DNA of 64,000 nt from Streptococcus mitis. Lineage in GTDB: Bacteria; Bacillota; Bacilli; Lactobacillales; Streptococcaceae. Of this stretch, positions 19,707-28,452 are shown one piece after another. The stretch lies in assembly GCF_001281025.1 (NCBI RefSeq), contig NZ_CP012646.1, forward strand, positions 1,021,001-1,085,000, in the 5' to 3' direction. Numbering within the stretch: the stretch's first letter is position 1; each line of letters opens with the position of its first letter. The notes under the pieces are model-generated. The model ran no database searches. It was not told the origin of the DNA and saw only the letters and a list, made by a program, of their open reading frames with translations. Position numbers and translations under genes: made by a program.

Positions 19707-20802
19707 ATGGACATTTCAGTAATTCGTCAGAAAATTGACGCAAATCGTGAAAAATTAGCTTCTTTCAGGGGGTCTCTTTGACCTCGAGGGTCTAGAGGAA
19801 GAGATTGCCATCTTGGAAAACAAGATGACAGAACCTGATTTTTGGAACGATAATATTGCGGCCCAAAAAACGTCGCAAGAATTAAATGAATTAAAAAACA
19901 CTTACAACACCTTCCACAAAATGGAAGAGTTGCAGGATGAAGTTGAAATTTTATTAGACTTTTTAGCTGAAGATGAGTCGGTGCATGAAGAATTGGTTGA
20001 ACAGTTATCAGAACTTGATAAGATGATGACCAGCTACGAGATGACTCTACTCTTGTCAGAACCTTATGACCACAACAATGCCATCTTGGAAATCCATCCA
20101 GGATCCGGTGGTACTGAGGCTCAGGACTGGGGTGATATGTTGCTTCGTATGTACACTCGCTATGGAAATGCTAAGGGCTTTAAAGTGGAAGTATTGGATT
20201 ACCAAGCAGGAGATGAAGCTGGTATCAAGTCAGTAACCTTATCATTTGAAGGACCTAATGCCTATGGCCTTCTCAAGTCAGAAATGGGGGTACACCGTTT
20301 GGTGCGAATTTCACCATTTGACTCTGCTAAACGTCGCCATACCTCTTTCACATCGGTGGAAGTAATGCCAGAATTGGATGATACCATTGAAGTGGAAATC
20401 CGTGAAGATGATATCAAGATGGACACCTTCCGTTCAGGTGGTGCTGGTGGACAAAACGTCAATAAGGTTTCAACTGGAGTGCGTTTGACACACATTCCTA
20501 CGGGAACTGTCGTCCAATCAACGGTAGATCGTACCCAGTATGGAAATAGAGATCGTGCCATGAAGATGTTGCAGGCTAAGCTCTATCAAATGGAGCAAGA
20601 AAAGAAAGCTGCGGAAGTTGATTCCCTCAAGGGTGAGAAAAAGGAAATCACATGGGGAAGCCAAATCCGTTCATATGTTTTCACGCCTTATACTATGGTA
20701 AAAGATCATCGAACTAGCTTTGAAGTTGCACAAGTAGATAAGGTTATGGATGGGGACCTAGATGGTTTTATCGATGCCTACCTCAAGTGGCGAATCAGCT
20801 AA
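19707..20802 (+). CDS. prfB: Peptide chain release factor 2, with programmed +1 frameshift
   Basis: RF2 reads UGA and UAA stop codons. The gene begins at ATG 19707 with AAAAAAGGAG upstream and runs 24 codons to CTT (19776-19778), followed by an in-frame TGA at 19779-19781. Ribosomes shift +1 at CTT-TGA-C and continue in the frame GAC (19780) to the stop at 20802, giving 364 residues. The stimulator AGGGGG (19767-19772) lies 3 bases before CTT, as in the classic RF2 site. The protein shows the [11 protein letters not shown] peptide-release motif (in [15 protein letters not shown]). It lies 17 bases upstream of ftsE. Confidence 0.97.
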
Positions 20803-20819
20803 GATAGAAAGGAACTCAC

Positions 20820-21512
20820 ATGTCAATCATTGAAATGAGAGATGTCGTCAAAAAATACGACAACGGAACGACTGCCCTACGTGGTGTTTCGGTCAGCATT
20901 CAACCAGGAGAATTTGCCTATATCGTAGGTCCGTCAGGAGCTGGAAAATCAACCTTTATTCGTTCTTTGTACCGCGAAGTAAAAATCGAAAAAGGAAGCT
21001 TATCTGTTGCTGGTTTTAATCTGGTTAAAATTAAAAAGAAAGATGTCCCTCTCCTACGTCGTAGTGTTGGGGTTGTCTTCCAAGATTATAAGCTCTTACC
21101 AAAGAAAACCGTTTATGAAAATATTGCTTATGCAATGGAAGTTATTGGTGAGAGCCGCCGTAATATCAAAAAACGTGTTATGGAAGTTTTAGACTTGGTT
21201 GGATTAAAGCATAAGGTTCGTTCTTTCCCAAATGAACTTTCAGGGGGAGAACAGCAACGGATTGCAATTGCACGTGCCATTGTAAACAATCCAAAAGTAT
21301 TGATTGCGGACGAACCAACAGGAAACTTGGACCCAGATAATTCATGGGAAATCATGAATTTGTTGGAACGCATCAATCTCCAAGGTACAACTGTCTTGAT
21401 GGCTACCCACAACAGTCAGATTGTAAATACCTTGCGCCACCGTGTCATTGCCATTGAAAATGGCCGTGTCGTTCGTGACGAAGCTAAAGGAGAATATGGA
21501 TACGATGATTAG
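20820..21512 (+). CDS. ftsE: Cell-division ABC-type ATPase FtsE
   Basis: The 230-residue ATPase has Walker A VGPSGAGKST, signature ELSGGEQQRIAIARA, Walker B VLIADEPTGNLD and the switch His in MATHNSQIV. With FtsX it controls the peptidoglycan hydrolase PcsB at the division site in streptococci. Pneumococcal ftsEX is essential. It follows prfB closely and overlaps ftsX by 8 bases, so the three genes are likely cotranscribed. Confidence 0.96.
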   Translation: MSIIEMRDVVKKYDNGTTALRGVSVSIQPGEFAYIVGPSGAGKSTFIRSLYREVKIEKGSLSVAGFNLVKIKKKDVPLLRRSVGVVFQDYKLLPKKTVYENIAYAMEVIGESRRNIKKRVMEVLDLVGLKHKVRSFPNELSGGEQQRIAIARAIVNNPKVLIADEPTGNLDPDNSWEIMNLLERINLQGTTVLMATHNSQIVNTLRHRVIAIENGRVVRDEAKGEYGYDD

Positions 21513-22431
21513 TAGATTTTTTCGCCATTTATTTGAATCATTAAAAAGTTTGAAACGAAATGGCTGGATGACAGTAGCTGCTGTCAGTTCAGTTATGATT
21601 ACTTTGACCTTGGTTGCAATATTTGCATCTGTTATCTTTAATACGGCTAAACTAGCTACAGATATCGAAAATAATGTCCGAGTAATGGTATACATTCGTA
21701 AGGACGTAGCTGATAATAGTGAGACCATTGAAAAAGAAGGTCAAACTGTTACAAATAACGACTACCATAAGGTATATGATGCTTTGAAAGGTATGTCAAC
21801 CGTTAAAAGTGTTACGTTTTCAAGTAAAGAAGAACAATATGAAAAGTTGACAGAAACAATGGGGGACAACTGGAAAATCTTTGAAGGTGATGCAAACCCT
21901 CTCTATGATGCCTATATAGTAGATACCAATACACCCAGTGATGTAAAGACAGTAGCAGAAGAAGCTAAGAAAATTGAAGGTGTATCAGAAGTTCAAGATG
22001 GTGGTGCCAATACAGAACGCTTGTTTAAGTTAGCCTCATTTATTCGTGTCTGGGGACTAGTTATCGCGGGATTATTGATTTTCATTGCGGTGTTCTTGAT
22101 TTCTAATACTATACGTATCACCATCATTTCACGAAGCCGTGAAATTCAAATCATGCGTTTAGTAGGTGCTAAGAATGGCTATATCCGCGGACCTTTCTTG
22201 CTTGAAGGTGCCTTCATTGGTTTGCTTGGAGCAACCCTTCCATCAGTTTTGGTATTTGTTGTTTATAAAATGGTTTACCAATCGGTTAATAAGTCATTGG
22301 TAGGTCAAAATCTTTCTATGATTGCGCCAGAGGTATTTACTCCTCTGATGATTGCCCTATTATTTGTGATTGGAATTTTTATAGGTTCAATCGGATCAGG
22401 AATTTCTATGCGCCGATTCTTAAAAGTCTAA
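21505..22431 (+). CDS. ftsX: Cell-division ABC-type membrane protein FtsX
   Basis: The 308-residue protein has a first helix about residues 22-50, a large extracellular loop (about 50-165, the PcsB-docking ECL1), and three C-terminal helices (WGLVIAGLLIFIAVFLIS and two later). The motif RSREIQIMRLVGAKNGYI is the FtsE contact typical of FtsX. The open frame starts at 21442, but the ATG at 21505 (MISRFFRHLFESLKSL) gives the family start and overlaps the ftsE end. AAAGGAG lies 12 bases upstream. Confidence 0.95.
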   Translation: MISRFFRHLFESLKSLKRNGWMTVAAVSSVMITLTLVAIFASVIFNTAKLATDIENNVRVMVYIRKDVADNSETIEKEGQTVTNNDYHKVYDALKGMSTVKSVTFSSKEEQYEKLTETMGDNWKIFEGDANPLYDAYIVDTNTPSDVKTVAEEAKKIEGVSEVQDGGANTERLFKLASFIRVWGLVIAGLLIFIAVFLISNTIRITIISRSREIQIMRLVGAKNGYIRGPFLLEGAFIGLLGATLPSVLVFVVYKMVYQSVNKSLVGQNLSMIAPEVFTPLMIALLFVIGIFIGSIGSGISMRRFLKV

Positions 22432-22444
22432 ATTTTAATAGATG

Positions 22445-22476
22445 TATATTTGAGGAGATTTTACTATCTCCTTTTT
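22445..22476 (+). terminator. Terminator of the prfB-ftsEX unit
   Basis: GGAGAT-TTTACT-ATCTCC followed by TTTTTT. Confidence 0.8.
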
Positions 22477-22522
22477 TACTACAAAAATTTTAGAAAAAAG
22501 TCTACTTTTTTTAATAAAAGCC

Positions 22523-22550
22523 TTTACAAAAAAAAAAAAAGTGGTATAAT
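22523..22550 (+). promoter_or_regulatory. Promoter of the glucose PTS gene
   Basis: TTTACA (22523-22528) and TATAAT (22545-22550), 16 bases apart. The spacer is an almost pure A-run of 16-17 bases. Confidence 0.7.
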
Positions 22551-22565
22551 TGAATTGTAGAAAGT

Positions 22566-22590
22566 GCAAACGTTTTCGTAAAACGTTTGC
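22566..22590 (+). promoter_or_regulatory. 11-bp-arm palindrome with cre cores in the ptsG leader
   Basis: GCAAACGTTTT-CGT-AAAACGTTTGC is a perfect inverted repeat with an 11-bp arm. Each arm contains a cre-like AAACGTTT core. It lies between the promoter and the ribosome site, so it could act as a DNA operator for CcpA or as an RNA hairpin. Confidence 0.65.
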
Positions 22591-22615
22591 CTAAATAAAA
22601 ATAAAGGAGATTTGA

Positions 22616-24796
22616 ATGATGAAAGATACATTCAAAAATGTCTTGTCTTTCGAGTTTTGGCAAAAATTCGGTAAGGCTTTGATGGTGGTTATCGCCGTTA
22701 TGCCGGCTGCTGGTTTGATGATTTCAATCGGTAAGTCGCTTGTGATGATCAACCCTAACTTTGCTCCACTCGTTATTACTGGTGGTGTACTAGAGCAAAT
22801 CGGTTGGGGAGTCATCGTTAACCTTCATATCTTGTTTGCCCTCGCTATTGGAGGAAGCTGGGCTAAGGAACGTGCTGGTGGTGCGTTTGCGGCAGGTCTT
22901 GCCTTTATCCTAATCAATCGTATCACTGGTACAATCTTTGGTGTATCAGGAGATATGTTGAAAAATCCAGAAGCTATTGTAACAACACTCTTTGGTGGAT
23001 CAATCAAGGTTGCTGATTACTTCATTAGTGTTATGGAAGCCCCAGCACTTAACATGGGTGTCTTCGTAGGGATTATTTCTGGTTTTATTGGAGCAACTGC
23101 TTACAATAAATACTACAACTTCCGTAAGCTTCCTGATGCACTTTCATTCTTTAACGGAAAACGTTTTGTACCGTTTGTAGTTATTCTTCGTTCAGTAATT
23201 GCTGCAATCGTACTTTCAGCTTTCTGGCCACTTGTGCAAACTGGTATCAATAGCTTTGGTATCTGGATTGCTAACTCACAAGAAACTGCTCCAATCCTTG
23301 CACCATTCTTGTATGGTACATTGGAACGCTTGCTCTTGCCATTTGGTCTTCACCACATGTTGACTATCCCAATGAACTACACAGCTCTTGGTGGAACTTA
23401 TGAAGTCTTAACTGGTGCAGCAAAAGGTAGCCAAGTATTTGGTCAAGACCCACTTTGGCTTGCATGGGTAACAGACCTTGTTAACCTTAAAGGTACAGAT
23501 GCAAGTCACTACCAACAATTGTTAGATACTGTTCACCCAGCTCGTTTCAAAGTTGGACAAATGATCGGTTCATTCGGTATCTTGATGGGTATGATTGTGG
23601 CTATCTACCGTAATGTTGATGCTGACAAGAAACACAAATACAAAGGTATGATGATTGCAACAGCTCTTGCTACATTCTTGACAGGGGTTACTGAACCAAT
23701 CGAATACATGTTCATGTTTGTAGCAACACCTATGTACCTTGTTTACTCACTTGTTCAAGGTGCGGCCTTCGCTATGGCTGACGTCGTAAACCTACGTATG
23801 CACTCATTCGGTTCAATCGAGTTCTTGACTCGTACACCTATTGCAATTAGCGCTGGTATCGGTATGGATATTGTTAACTTTATCTGGGTAACTGTTCTCT
23901 TTGCCGTAATCATGTACTTTATCGCAAACTTCATGATTCAAAAATTCAACTACGCAACTCCAGGGCGTAACGGAAACTACGAAACTGCTGAAGGTTCAGA
24001 AGAATCTAGCAGCGAAGTGAAAGTTGCAGCAGGTTCTCAAGCTGTAAACATTATCAACCTTCTTGGTGGACGTGCAAACATCGTTGATGTGGATGCATGT
24101 ATGACTCGTCTTCGTGTAACTGTAAAAGATGCTGACAAAGTCGGTGATGCAGAACAATGGAAAGCAGAAGGAGCTATGGGTCTTGTCATGAAAGGACAAG
24201 GAGTTCAAGCTATCTACGGTCCAAAAGCTGACGTATTGAAATCTGATATCCAAGATATCCTTGATTCAGGTGAAATCATTCCTGAAACTCTTCCAAGTCA
24301 AATGACAGAAGCGCAACAAAACACTGTTCACTTCAAAGGTCTTACTGAGGAAGTTTACTCAGTAGCAGACGGTCAAGTTGTTGCCTTGGAACAAGTTAAA
24401 GATCCAGTATTTGCTCAAAAAATGATGGGCGACGGATTTGCTGTAGAACCTGCAAATGGAAACATTGTATCTCCAGTTTCAGGTACTGTATCAAGCATCT
24501 TCCCTACAAAACATGCTCTTGGTCTTGTGACTGAAGCAGGTCTTGAAGTATTGGTTCACATTGGTTTGGACACAGTAAGTCTTGAAGGAAAACCATTTAC
24601 AGTTCATGTTGCTGAAGGACAAAAAGTTGCAGCAGGAGATCTCCTTGTCACAGCTGATTTGGATGCTATCCGTGCAGCAGGTCGTGAAACTTCAACAGTA
24701 GTTGTCTTCACAAATGGTGATGCAATTAAATCAGTTAAATTAGAAAAAACAGGTTCTCTTGCAGCTAAATCAGCAGTTGCTAAAGTAGAATTGTAA
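22616..24796 (+). CDS. PTS glucose-type transporter, IICBA fusion
   Basis: The 726-residue protein carries an EIIC membrane domain (about 1-440, with the signature PIEYMFMFVATPMYLVYSLVQG, seen as TGVTEPIEYMFMF), an EIIB domain with phospho-Cys495 (VDACMTRLRV), and an EIIA domain with active His648 (EVLVHIGLDTVSLEG). It takes up and phosphorylates glucose (possibly also other hexoses). The order C-B-A is normal for streptococcal PtsG. The start ATGATG has AAAGGAG upstream. It is monocistronic with a cre-like palindrome in its leader. Confidence 0.93.
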   Translation: MMKDTFKNVLSFEFWQKFGKALMVVIAVMPAAGLMISIGKSLVMINPNFAPLVITGGVLEQIGWGVIVNLHILFALAIGGSWAKERAGGAFAAGLAFILINRITGTIFGVSGDMLKNPEAIVTTLFGGSIKVADYFISVMEAPALNMGVFVGIISGFIGATAYNKYYNFRKLPDALSFFNGKRFVPFVVILRSVIAAIVLSAFWPLVQTGINSFGIWIANSQETAPILAPFLYGTLERLLLPFGLHHMLTIPMNYTALGGTYEVLTGAAKGSQVFGQDPLWLAWVTDLVNLKGTDASHYQQLLDTVHPARFKVGQMIGSFGILMGMIVAIYRNVDADKKHKYKGMMIATALATFLTGVTEPIEYMFMFVATPMYLVYSLVQGAAFAMADVVNLRMHSFGSIEFLTRTPIAISAGIGMDIVNFIWVTVLFAVIMYFIANFMIQKFNYATPGRNGNYETAEGSEESSSEVKVAAGSQAVNIINLLGGRANIVDVDACMTRLRVTVKDADKVGDAEQWKAEGAMGLVMKGQGVQAIYGPKADVLKSDIQDILDSGEIIPETLPSQMTEAQQNTVHFKGLTEEVYSVADGQVVALEQVKDPVFAQKMMGDGFAVEPANGNIVSPVSGTVSSIFPTKHALGLVTEAGLEVLVHIGLDTVSLEGKPFTVHVAEGQKVAAGDLLVTADLDAIRAAGRETSTVVVFTNGDAIKSVKLEKTGSLAAKSAVAKVEL

Positions 24797-24802
24797 TATA
24801 CT

Positions 24803-24833
24803 TGAGGTTGGAAGCTGTATTCCAACCTCTTAT
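24803..24833 (+). terminator. Terminator-like hairpin after ptsG
   Basis: GAGGTTGGAA-GCTGTA-TTCCAACCTC followed by TTATTTTG. The 10-bp stem is perfect. Confidence 0.75.
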
Positions 24834-24847
24834 TTTGGGAGAAAAGA

Positions 24848-25663
24848 ATGAAATTTTTAACACTCAATACTCATAGTTGGATGGAAAAAGAAGCTGAGGA
24901 AAAATTCCAGTTCTTGCTTGAAGATATTCTTGATAAAGACTATGATTTGATATGTTTCCAAGAGATCAATCAGGAGATTACTTCGCCAGAGGTGGAGGTT
25001 AATGACCTTTATCAAGCTTTGCCAGCAGCTGAGCCTATTCACCAAGACCATTATGTTAGACTTTTGGTTGAAAAGTTGTCACAGCAAGGAAAAGATTACT
25101 ACTGGACTTGGGCCTATAACCATATTGGTTATGACCGCTACCATGAAGGTGTGGCTATCTTGTCTAAAACACCTATTGAAGCAAGAGAAATTTTGGTTTC
25201 AGATGTGGATGATCCAACAGACTATCATACTCGCCGTGTCGCCCTGGCTGAAACTGTAGTCGATGACAAGGACCTTGCAGTTGCCAGTGTCCACCTTTCT
25301 TGGTGGGATAAAGGTTTCCAAGAAGAATGGGCGCGATTTGAGGCTGTCTTGAAAGAATTGAACAAGCCGCTTTTGCTAGCTGGAGATTTCAACAACCCAG
25401 CTGGTCAGGAAGGCTACCAAGCTATTTTAGCTAGTCCATTAGGTTTACAAGACGCTTTTGAAGTTGCTCAAGAGAAAAGCGGTAGCTATACTGTTCCACC
25501 AGAAATTGATGGCTGGAAAGGGAACACTGAACCCCTTCGAATCGATTATGTCTTTACTACCAAAGAGTTAGCGGTGGAAAATTTACATGTCGTATTTGAT
25601 GGTAATAAGAATCCACAAGTGAGTGATCACTATGGCTTGAATGCTATGTTAAACTGGAAATAA
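24848..25663 (+). CDS. Endonuclease/exonuclease/phosphatase-family hydrolase
   Basis: The 271-residue protein has the EEP fold signatures: FLTLNTHSW, ICFQEINQE (metal-binding Glu), ASVHLSWWD, LAGDFNNPAG (Asp and Asn catalytic) and the final VSDHYGLNAML with the general base His. Substrates of the family range from DNA to lipids and phosphoesters; here there is no clue to choose. There is no signal peptide, so it is likely cytosolic. The ribosome site GGGAGAAAAG precedes the start. It follows the ptsG hairpin. Confidence 0.8.
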   Translation: MKFLTLNTHSWMEKEAEEKFQFLLEDILDKDYDLICFQEINQEITSPEVEVNDLYQALPAAEPIHQDHYVRLLVEKLSQQGKDYYWTWAYNHIGYDRYHEGVAILSKTPIEAREILVSDVDDPTDYHTRRVALAETVVDDKDLAVASVHLSWWDKGFQEEWARFEAVLKELNKPLLLAGDFNNPAGQEGYQAILASPLGLQDAFEVAQEKSGSYTVPPEIDGWKGNTEPLRIDYVFTTKELAVENLHVVFDGNKNPQVSDHYGLNAMLNWK

Positions 25664-25674
25664 TAACTGAAAAG

Positions 25675-25708
25675 AGGTTGGAACTATAACATTCCAGCCT
25701 TTTTCTTA
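25675..25708 (+). terminator. Terminator after the EEP-family gene
   Basis: GAGGTTGGAA-CTATAACA-TTCCAGCC followed by TTTTTC. It resembles the ptsG terminator. Confidence 0.65.
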
Positions 25709-25735
25709 TTAGAGAAGCTACTGGAAATAGCCTAA

Positions 25736-25838
25736 TACTCTTCGAAAATCAAATTCAAACCGTGTCAGCTTCACCTTGCCGTACTCAAGTACAGCCTGCG
25801 GCTAGCTTCCTAGTTTGCTCTTTGATTTTCATTGAGTA
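25736..25838 (+). repeat. BOX/RUP-type small repeat
   Basis: A 103-base element with ends TACTC...GAGTA. It contains TCGAAAATCAAATTCAAACC, CACCTTGCCGTACTCAAGTA, CAGCCTGCGGCTAGCTTCC and CTTTGATTTTCAT. The size and termini fit the RUP element of pneumococcus, and part of it matches BOX-A. Flanking bases look like a duplicated TA. Confidence 0.8.
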
Positions 25839-25909
25839 TAAATAAGTGAGGCTACTGAAATGGAATAAAATATGGTATAATTGGTAAGATAGATAGAATC
25901 GAGGATATT

Positions 25910-27253
25910 ATGTCATTTACGAAATTTCAATTTAAAAACTATATTAGAGAAGCCTTGGAGGAGTTGAAATTTACAACTCCAACAGAGGTACAAGATAAGT
26001 TGATTCCCATTGTCTTGGCAGGCCGAGATTTGGTTGGAGAATCAAAAACAGGTTCTGGTAAGACTCATACTTTCCTATTGCCGATTTTCCAGCAATTAGA
26101 TGAAGCCAGCGATAGTGTTCAAGCAGTCATTACTGCACCGAGCCGTGAATTAGCTACTCAAATTTACCAAGCAGCCCGTCAGATTGCAGCCCACTCAGAG
26201 GTAGAAATTCGTGTGGTTAATTATGTGGGTGGTACAGATAAGGCTCGCCAGATTGACAAATTGGCAAGTAACCAGCCTCATATTGTTATCGGAACGCCTG
26301 GCCGTATTTATGACTTAGTTAAGTCTGGTGACCTAGCTATTCACAAGGCTAAGACCTTTGTGGTCGATGAGGCAGATATGACCTTGGATATGGGATTCTT
26401 GGAAACTGTTGATAAGATTGCTGGAAGCCTTCCAAAAGACCTGCAATTCATGGTCTTCTCAGCGACTATTCCACAAAAACTGCAACCATTCTTGAAAAAA
26501 TACTTATCAAATCCTGTTATGGAGAAAATCAAGACCAAAACGGTCATTTCTGATACCATTGATAATTGGTTGATTTCGACCAAGGGCCGAGATAAGAATG
26601 CTCAAATTTACCAGTTGACTCAGTTGATGCAACCGTATTTGGCAATGATTTTTGTTAACACTAAAACGCGTGCTGATGAATTGCATTCATATCTGACTGC
26701 TCAAGGCTTGAAGGTTGCAAAAATCCATGGGGATATTGCCCCTCGTGAGCGCAAACGTATCATGAACCAGGTTAAAAATCTGGATTTTGAGTATATTGTC
26801 GCAACAGACTTGGCAGCGCGTGGAATTGACATTGAAGGTGTCAGCCATGTCATCAATGATGCCATTCCGCAAGATTTGTCCTTCTTTGTTCACCGTGTTG
26901 GTCGTACTGGGCGTAATGGCCTACCAGGTACAGCTATTACCCTTTATCAGCCAAGTGATGACTCGGATATCCGTGAGTTGGAGAAATTGGGAATCAAGTT
27001 TACTCCTAAGATGGTCAAAGACGGGGAATTTCAAGATACTTATGACCGTGATCGTCGTGCTAACCGTGAGAAAAAACAAGATAAACTTGATATCGAAATG
27101 ATTGGTTTGGTTAAAAAGAAAAAGAAAAAAGTCAAACCAGGTTATAAGAAAAAAATTAAATGGGCGGTTGATGAAAAACGTCGCAAGACCAAGCGTGCTG
27201 AAAATCGTGCTCGCGGTCGTGCAGAGCGTAAAGCAAAACGCCAAACATTTTAA
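25910..27253 (+). CDS. DEAD-box RNA helicase
   Basis: The 447-residue protein has the helicase motifs in order: Q-motif region (LKFTTPTEVQ), motif I SKTGSGKT, Ia TAPSRELA, II VDEADM (DEAD), III SATIP, IV IFVNTK, V ATDLAARGID, VI HRVGRTGR. The C-terminus after residue 375 is very rich in Lys and Arg (KKKKKKVKPGYKKKIK and RARGRAERKAKRQTF), which suggests RNA or ribosome binding, as in CshB-like helicases. It has its own TATAAT near 25874 and a strong terminator. Confidence 0.93.
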   Translation: MSFTKFQFKNYIREALEELKFTTPTEVQDKLIPIVLAGRDLVGESKTGSGKTHTFLLPIFQQLDEASDSVQAVITAPSRELATQIYQAARQIAAHSEVEIRVVNYVGGTDKARQIDKLASNQPHIVIGTPGRIYDLVKSGDLAIHKAKTFVVDEADMTLDMGFLETVDKIAGSLPKDLQFMVFSATIPQKLQPFLKKYLSNPVMEKIKTKTVISDTIDNWLISTKGRDKNAQIYQLTQLMQPYLAMIFVNTKTRADELHSYLTAQGLKVAKIHGDIAPRERKRIMNQVKNLDFEYIVATDLAARGIDIEGVSHVINDAIPQDLSFFVHRVGRTGRNGLPGTAITLYQPSDDSDIRELEKLGIKFTPKMVKDGEFQDTYDRDRRANREKKQDKLDIEMIGLVKKKKKKVKPGYKKKIKWAVDEKRRKTKRAENRARGRAERKAKRQTF

Positions 27254-27257
27254 TAGA

Positions 27258-27290
27258 AAAAGTTGGAGTACTGAGCTCCAACTTTTTTTA
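27258..27290 (+). terminator. Terminator of the helicase gene
   Basis: AAAGTTGGAG-TACTGAG-CTCCAACTTT followed by TTTT. Confidence 0.9.
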
Positions 27291-27340
27291 TTATGTGACT
27301 GAAAGTTACATAATAAACTAGCTCATATCAATGAGCTAGT
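27288..27340. repeat. Two adjacent perfect hairpins at the left edge of the accessory island
   Basis: TTATTATGT...ACATAATAA (27288-27316) is followed directly by ACTAGCTCAT-ATCA-ATGAGCTAGT (27317-27340). A related nested structure containing ATGAGCTAG occurs at 30583-30647. The rest of 27341-27510 holds no gene that can be supported. Confidence 0.6.
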
Positions 27341-27510
27341 AGAGGTTCAAATCAATCTCAATAACTAAGAAAAAAGAAGACTGACAAAATATGATTACTT
27401 TAAAATGAAACTAAAATTTGCAATCAAACTGGAGTATATGGAGTAAGAAATCAAAATTCTATGATGTAATGGAATATAAAGTTATAAGACTGAAATCTTA
27501 TTTCAGAGAC

Positions 27511-27909
27511 TTAATCACTTCTATCCTTCTTAAATTCATAGATCTCTTCCAAGTAAAAATGAATTTTTTCTTTAATATATTTTAATGATTTATTATTAGT
27601 TATGTCTATAACACCAAACACACTATAGTGGTTTCGGTAAAGCTCATCATAATCAATCTGACTGCCTATGATGATAACTTCTGATTTTTTTGAACTAAAT
27701 TGGATAGATTTTAAATAGAGTTTCATTTTTTTAGATGTTAGAGACCCTGATTTTATGATAAAATAAGTAGAAGATTTATATTTGTAGTTAATCTTATGTC
27801 CTTGTAAAATTTTTGTATTTTTGAATGTTTTCTTTAAGAAATAATATTTTAAATACAGAGATAAAATATAGCCAAATAAAGAGTAGTGTAAAATTTGAAT
27901 TGCCTTCAT
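27511..27909 (-). CDS. Hypothetical protein, Lys- and Tyr-rich with N-terminal hydrophobic segment
   Basis: The 132-residue protein is not recognised. Residues 8-25 (HYSLFGYILSLYLKYYFL) are hydrophobic and aromatic and may anchor it in the membrane; the rest is basic and soluble-looking, ending in a charged helix (EKIHFYLEEIYEFKKDRSD). The start has AAAGGAAA just upstream on the minus strand, which supports translation. It is divergent from the BlpS-like gene, and the LytTR direct repeat lies in the shared 200-base spacer, so it could be part of the same regulon. Very AT-rich, like the rest of the island. Confidence 0.55.
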   Translation of the reverse strand: MKAIQILHYSLFGYILSLYLKYYFLKKTFKNTKILQGHKINYKYKSSTYFIIKSGSLTSKKMKLYLKSIQFSSKKSEVIIIGSQIDYDELYRNHYSVFGVIDITNNKSLKYIKEKIHFYLEEIYEFKKDRSD

Positions 27910-28018
27910 AGCTTTCCTTTCATTAGAAATTAGTTTATCAAATGAAGAAAGATTAATATTATTGAGATACTAAAAAGTATCTATTTTATCATGAAATGTC
28001 TAAATTAAGAAAATTTTT

Positions 28019-28060
28019 ACCATTTGAGACAGTATAGAAACCATTTGAGATTTTTATAAT
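28019..28060 (+). promoter_or_regulatory. LytTR-type direct repeat and -10 element of the blp-like operon
   Basis: ACCATTTGAGA occurs twice, at 28019-28029 and 28040-28050, exactly identical and 21 bases start to start (two helix turns). TATAAT (28055-28060) begins 5 bases after the second repeat, where a -35 would otherwise lie. This is the layout of ComE and BlpR boxes, to which LytTR dimers bind. It controls the operon at 28110-30529 and perhaps the divergent gene. Confidence 0.85.
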
Positions 28061-28109
28061 TTAATTTCCATCATTCTGATAAGATTAAACTGATAGAAGG
28101 AGGCTAAAT

Positions 28110-28442
28110 ATGACAGACTACATTTTATATCAAGATAGAGCTATCGTAAAGGTACCACTCTCTAAAATTTATTATGTTACAACTCACCCAACAAAAGCTC
28201 ATGCTGTTCTTTTTGTAACAGCCGAAGGGAATTTTGAAGCTTCAACCTCACTATCTAAAATTGAAGCAGAAAGTACAGAAGAACTTATTAGATGCCATAG
28301 AAAGTTTCTTGTGAATAAAGATAAAATAGCAGGATTTAATCATGAGACAAGAACGATTATGTTTTTGGATGATAGAGTATCAGACATTGCTTGTTCTAGA
28401 AGACACTTTACAATATTAAAAAATCAGTGGAAAAATATATAG
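28110..28442 (+). CDS. Stand-alone LytTR DNA-binding protein (BlpS-like)
   Basis: The 110-residue protein consists only of a LytTR domain (VPLSKIYYVTTHPTKAHAVLF, seen as LSKIYYVTTHPTKAH; LIRCHRKFLVNKDKI; VSDIACSRRHF), with no receiver domain. In pneumococcal blp loci a similar stand-alone protein (BlpS) lies directly upstream of blpR-blpH, the same order as here. It may modulate the response regulator by binding the same sites. The ribosome site AAGGAGG lies 7 bases upstream. An 11-base gap leads to the response regulator. Confidence 0.8.
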   Translation: MTDYILYQDRAIVKVPLSKIYYVTTHPTKAHAVLFVTAEGNFEASTSLSKIEAESTEELIRCHRKFLVNKDKIAGFNHETRTIMFLDDRVSDIACSRRHFTILKNQWKNI

Positions 28443-28452
28443 GAGTGAAGTA

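Noticed and set aside
19813..20802. RF2 starting at 19813
   Set aside because: The conserved N-terminus and the AGGGGG-CTT-TGAC site lie upstream at 19707-19781, so the real gene starts earlier and uses a frameshift.
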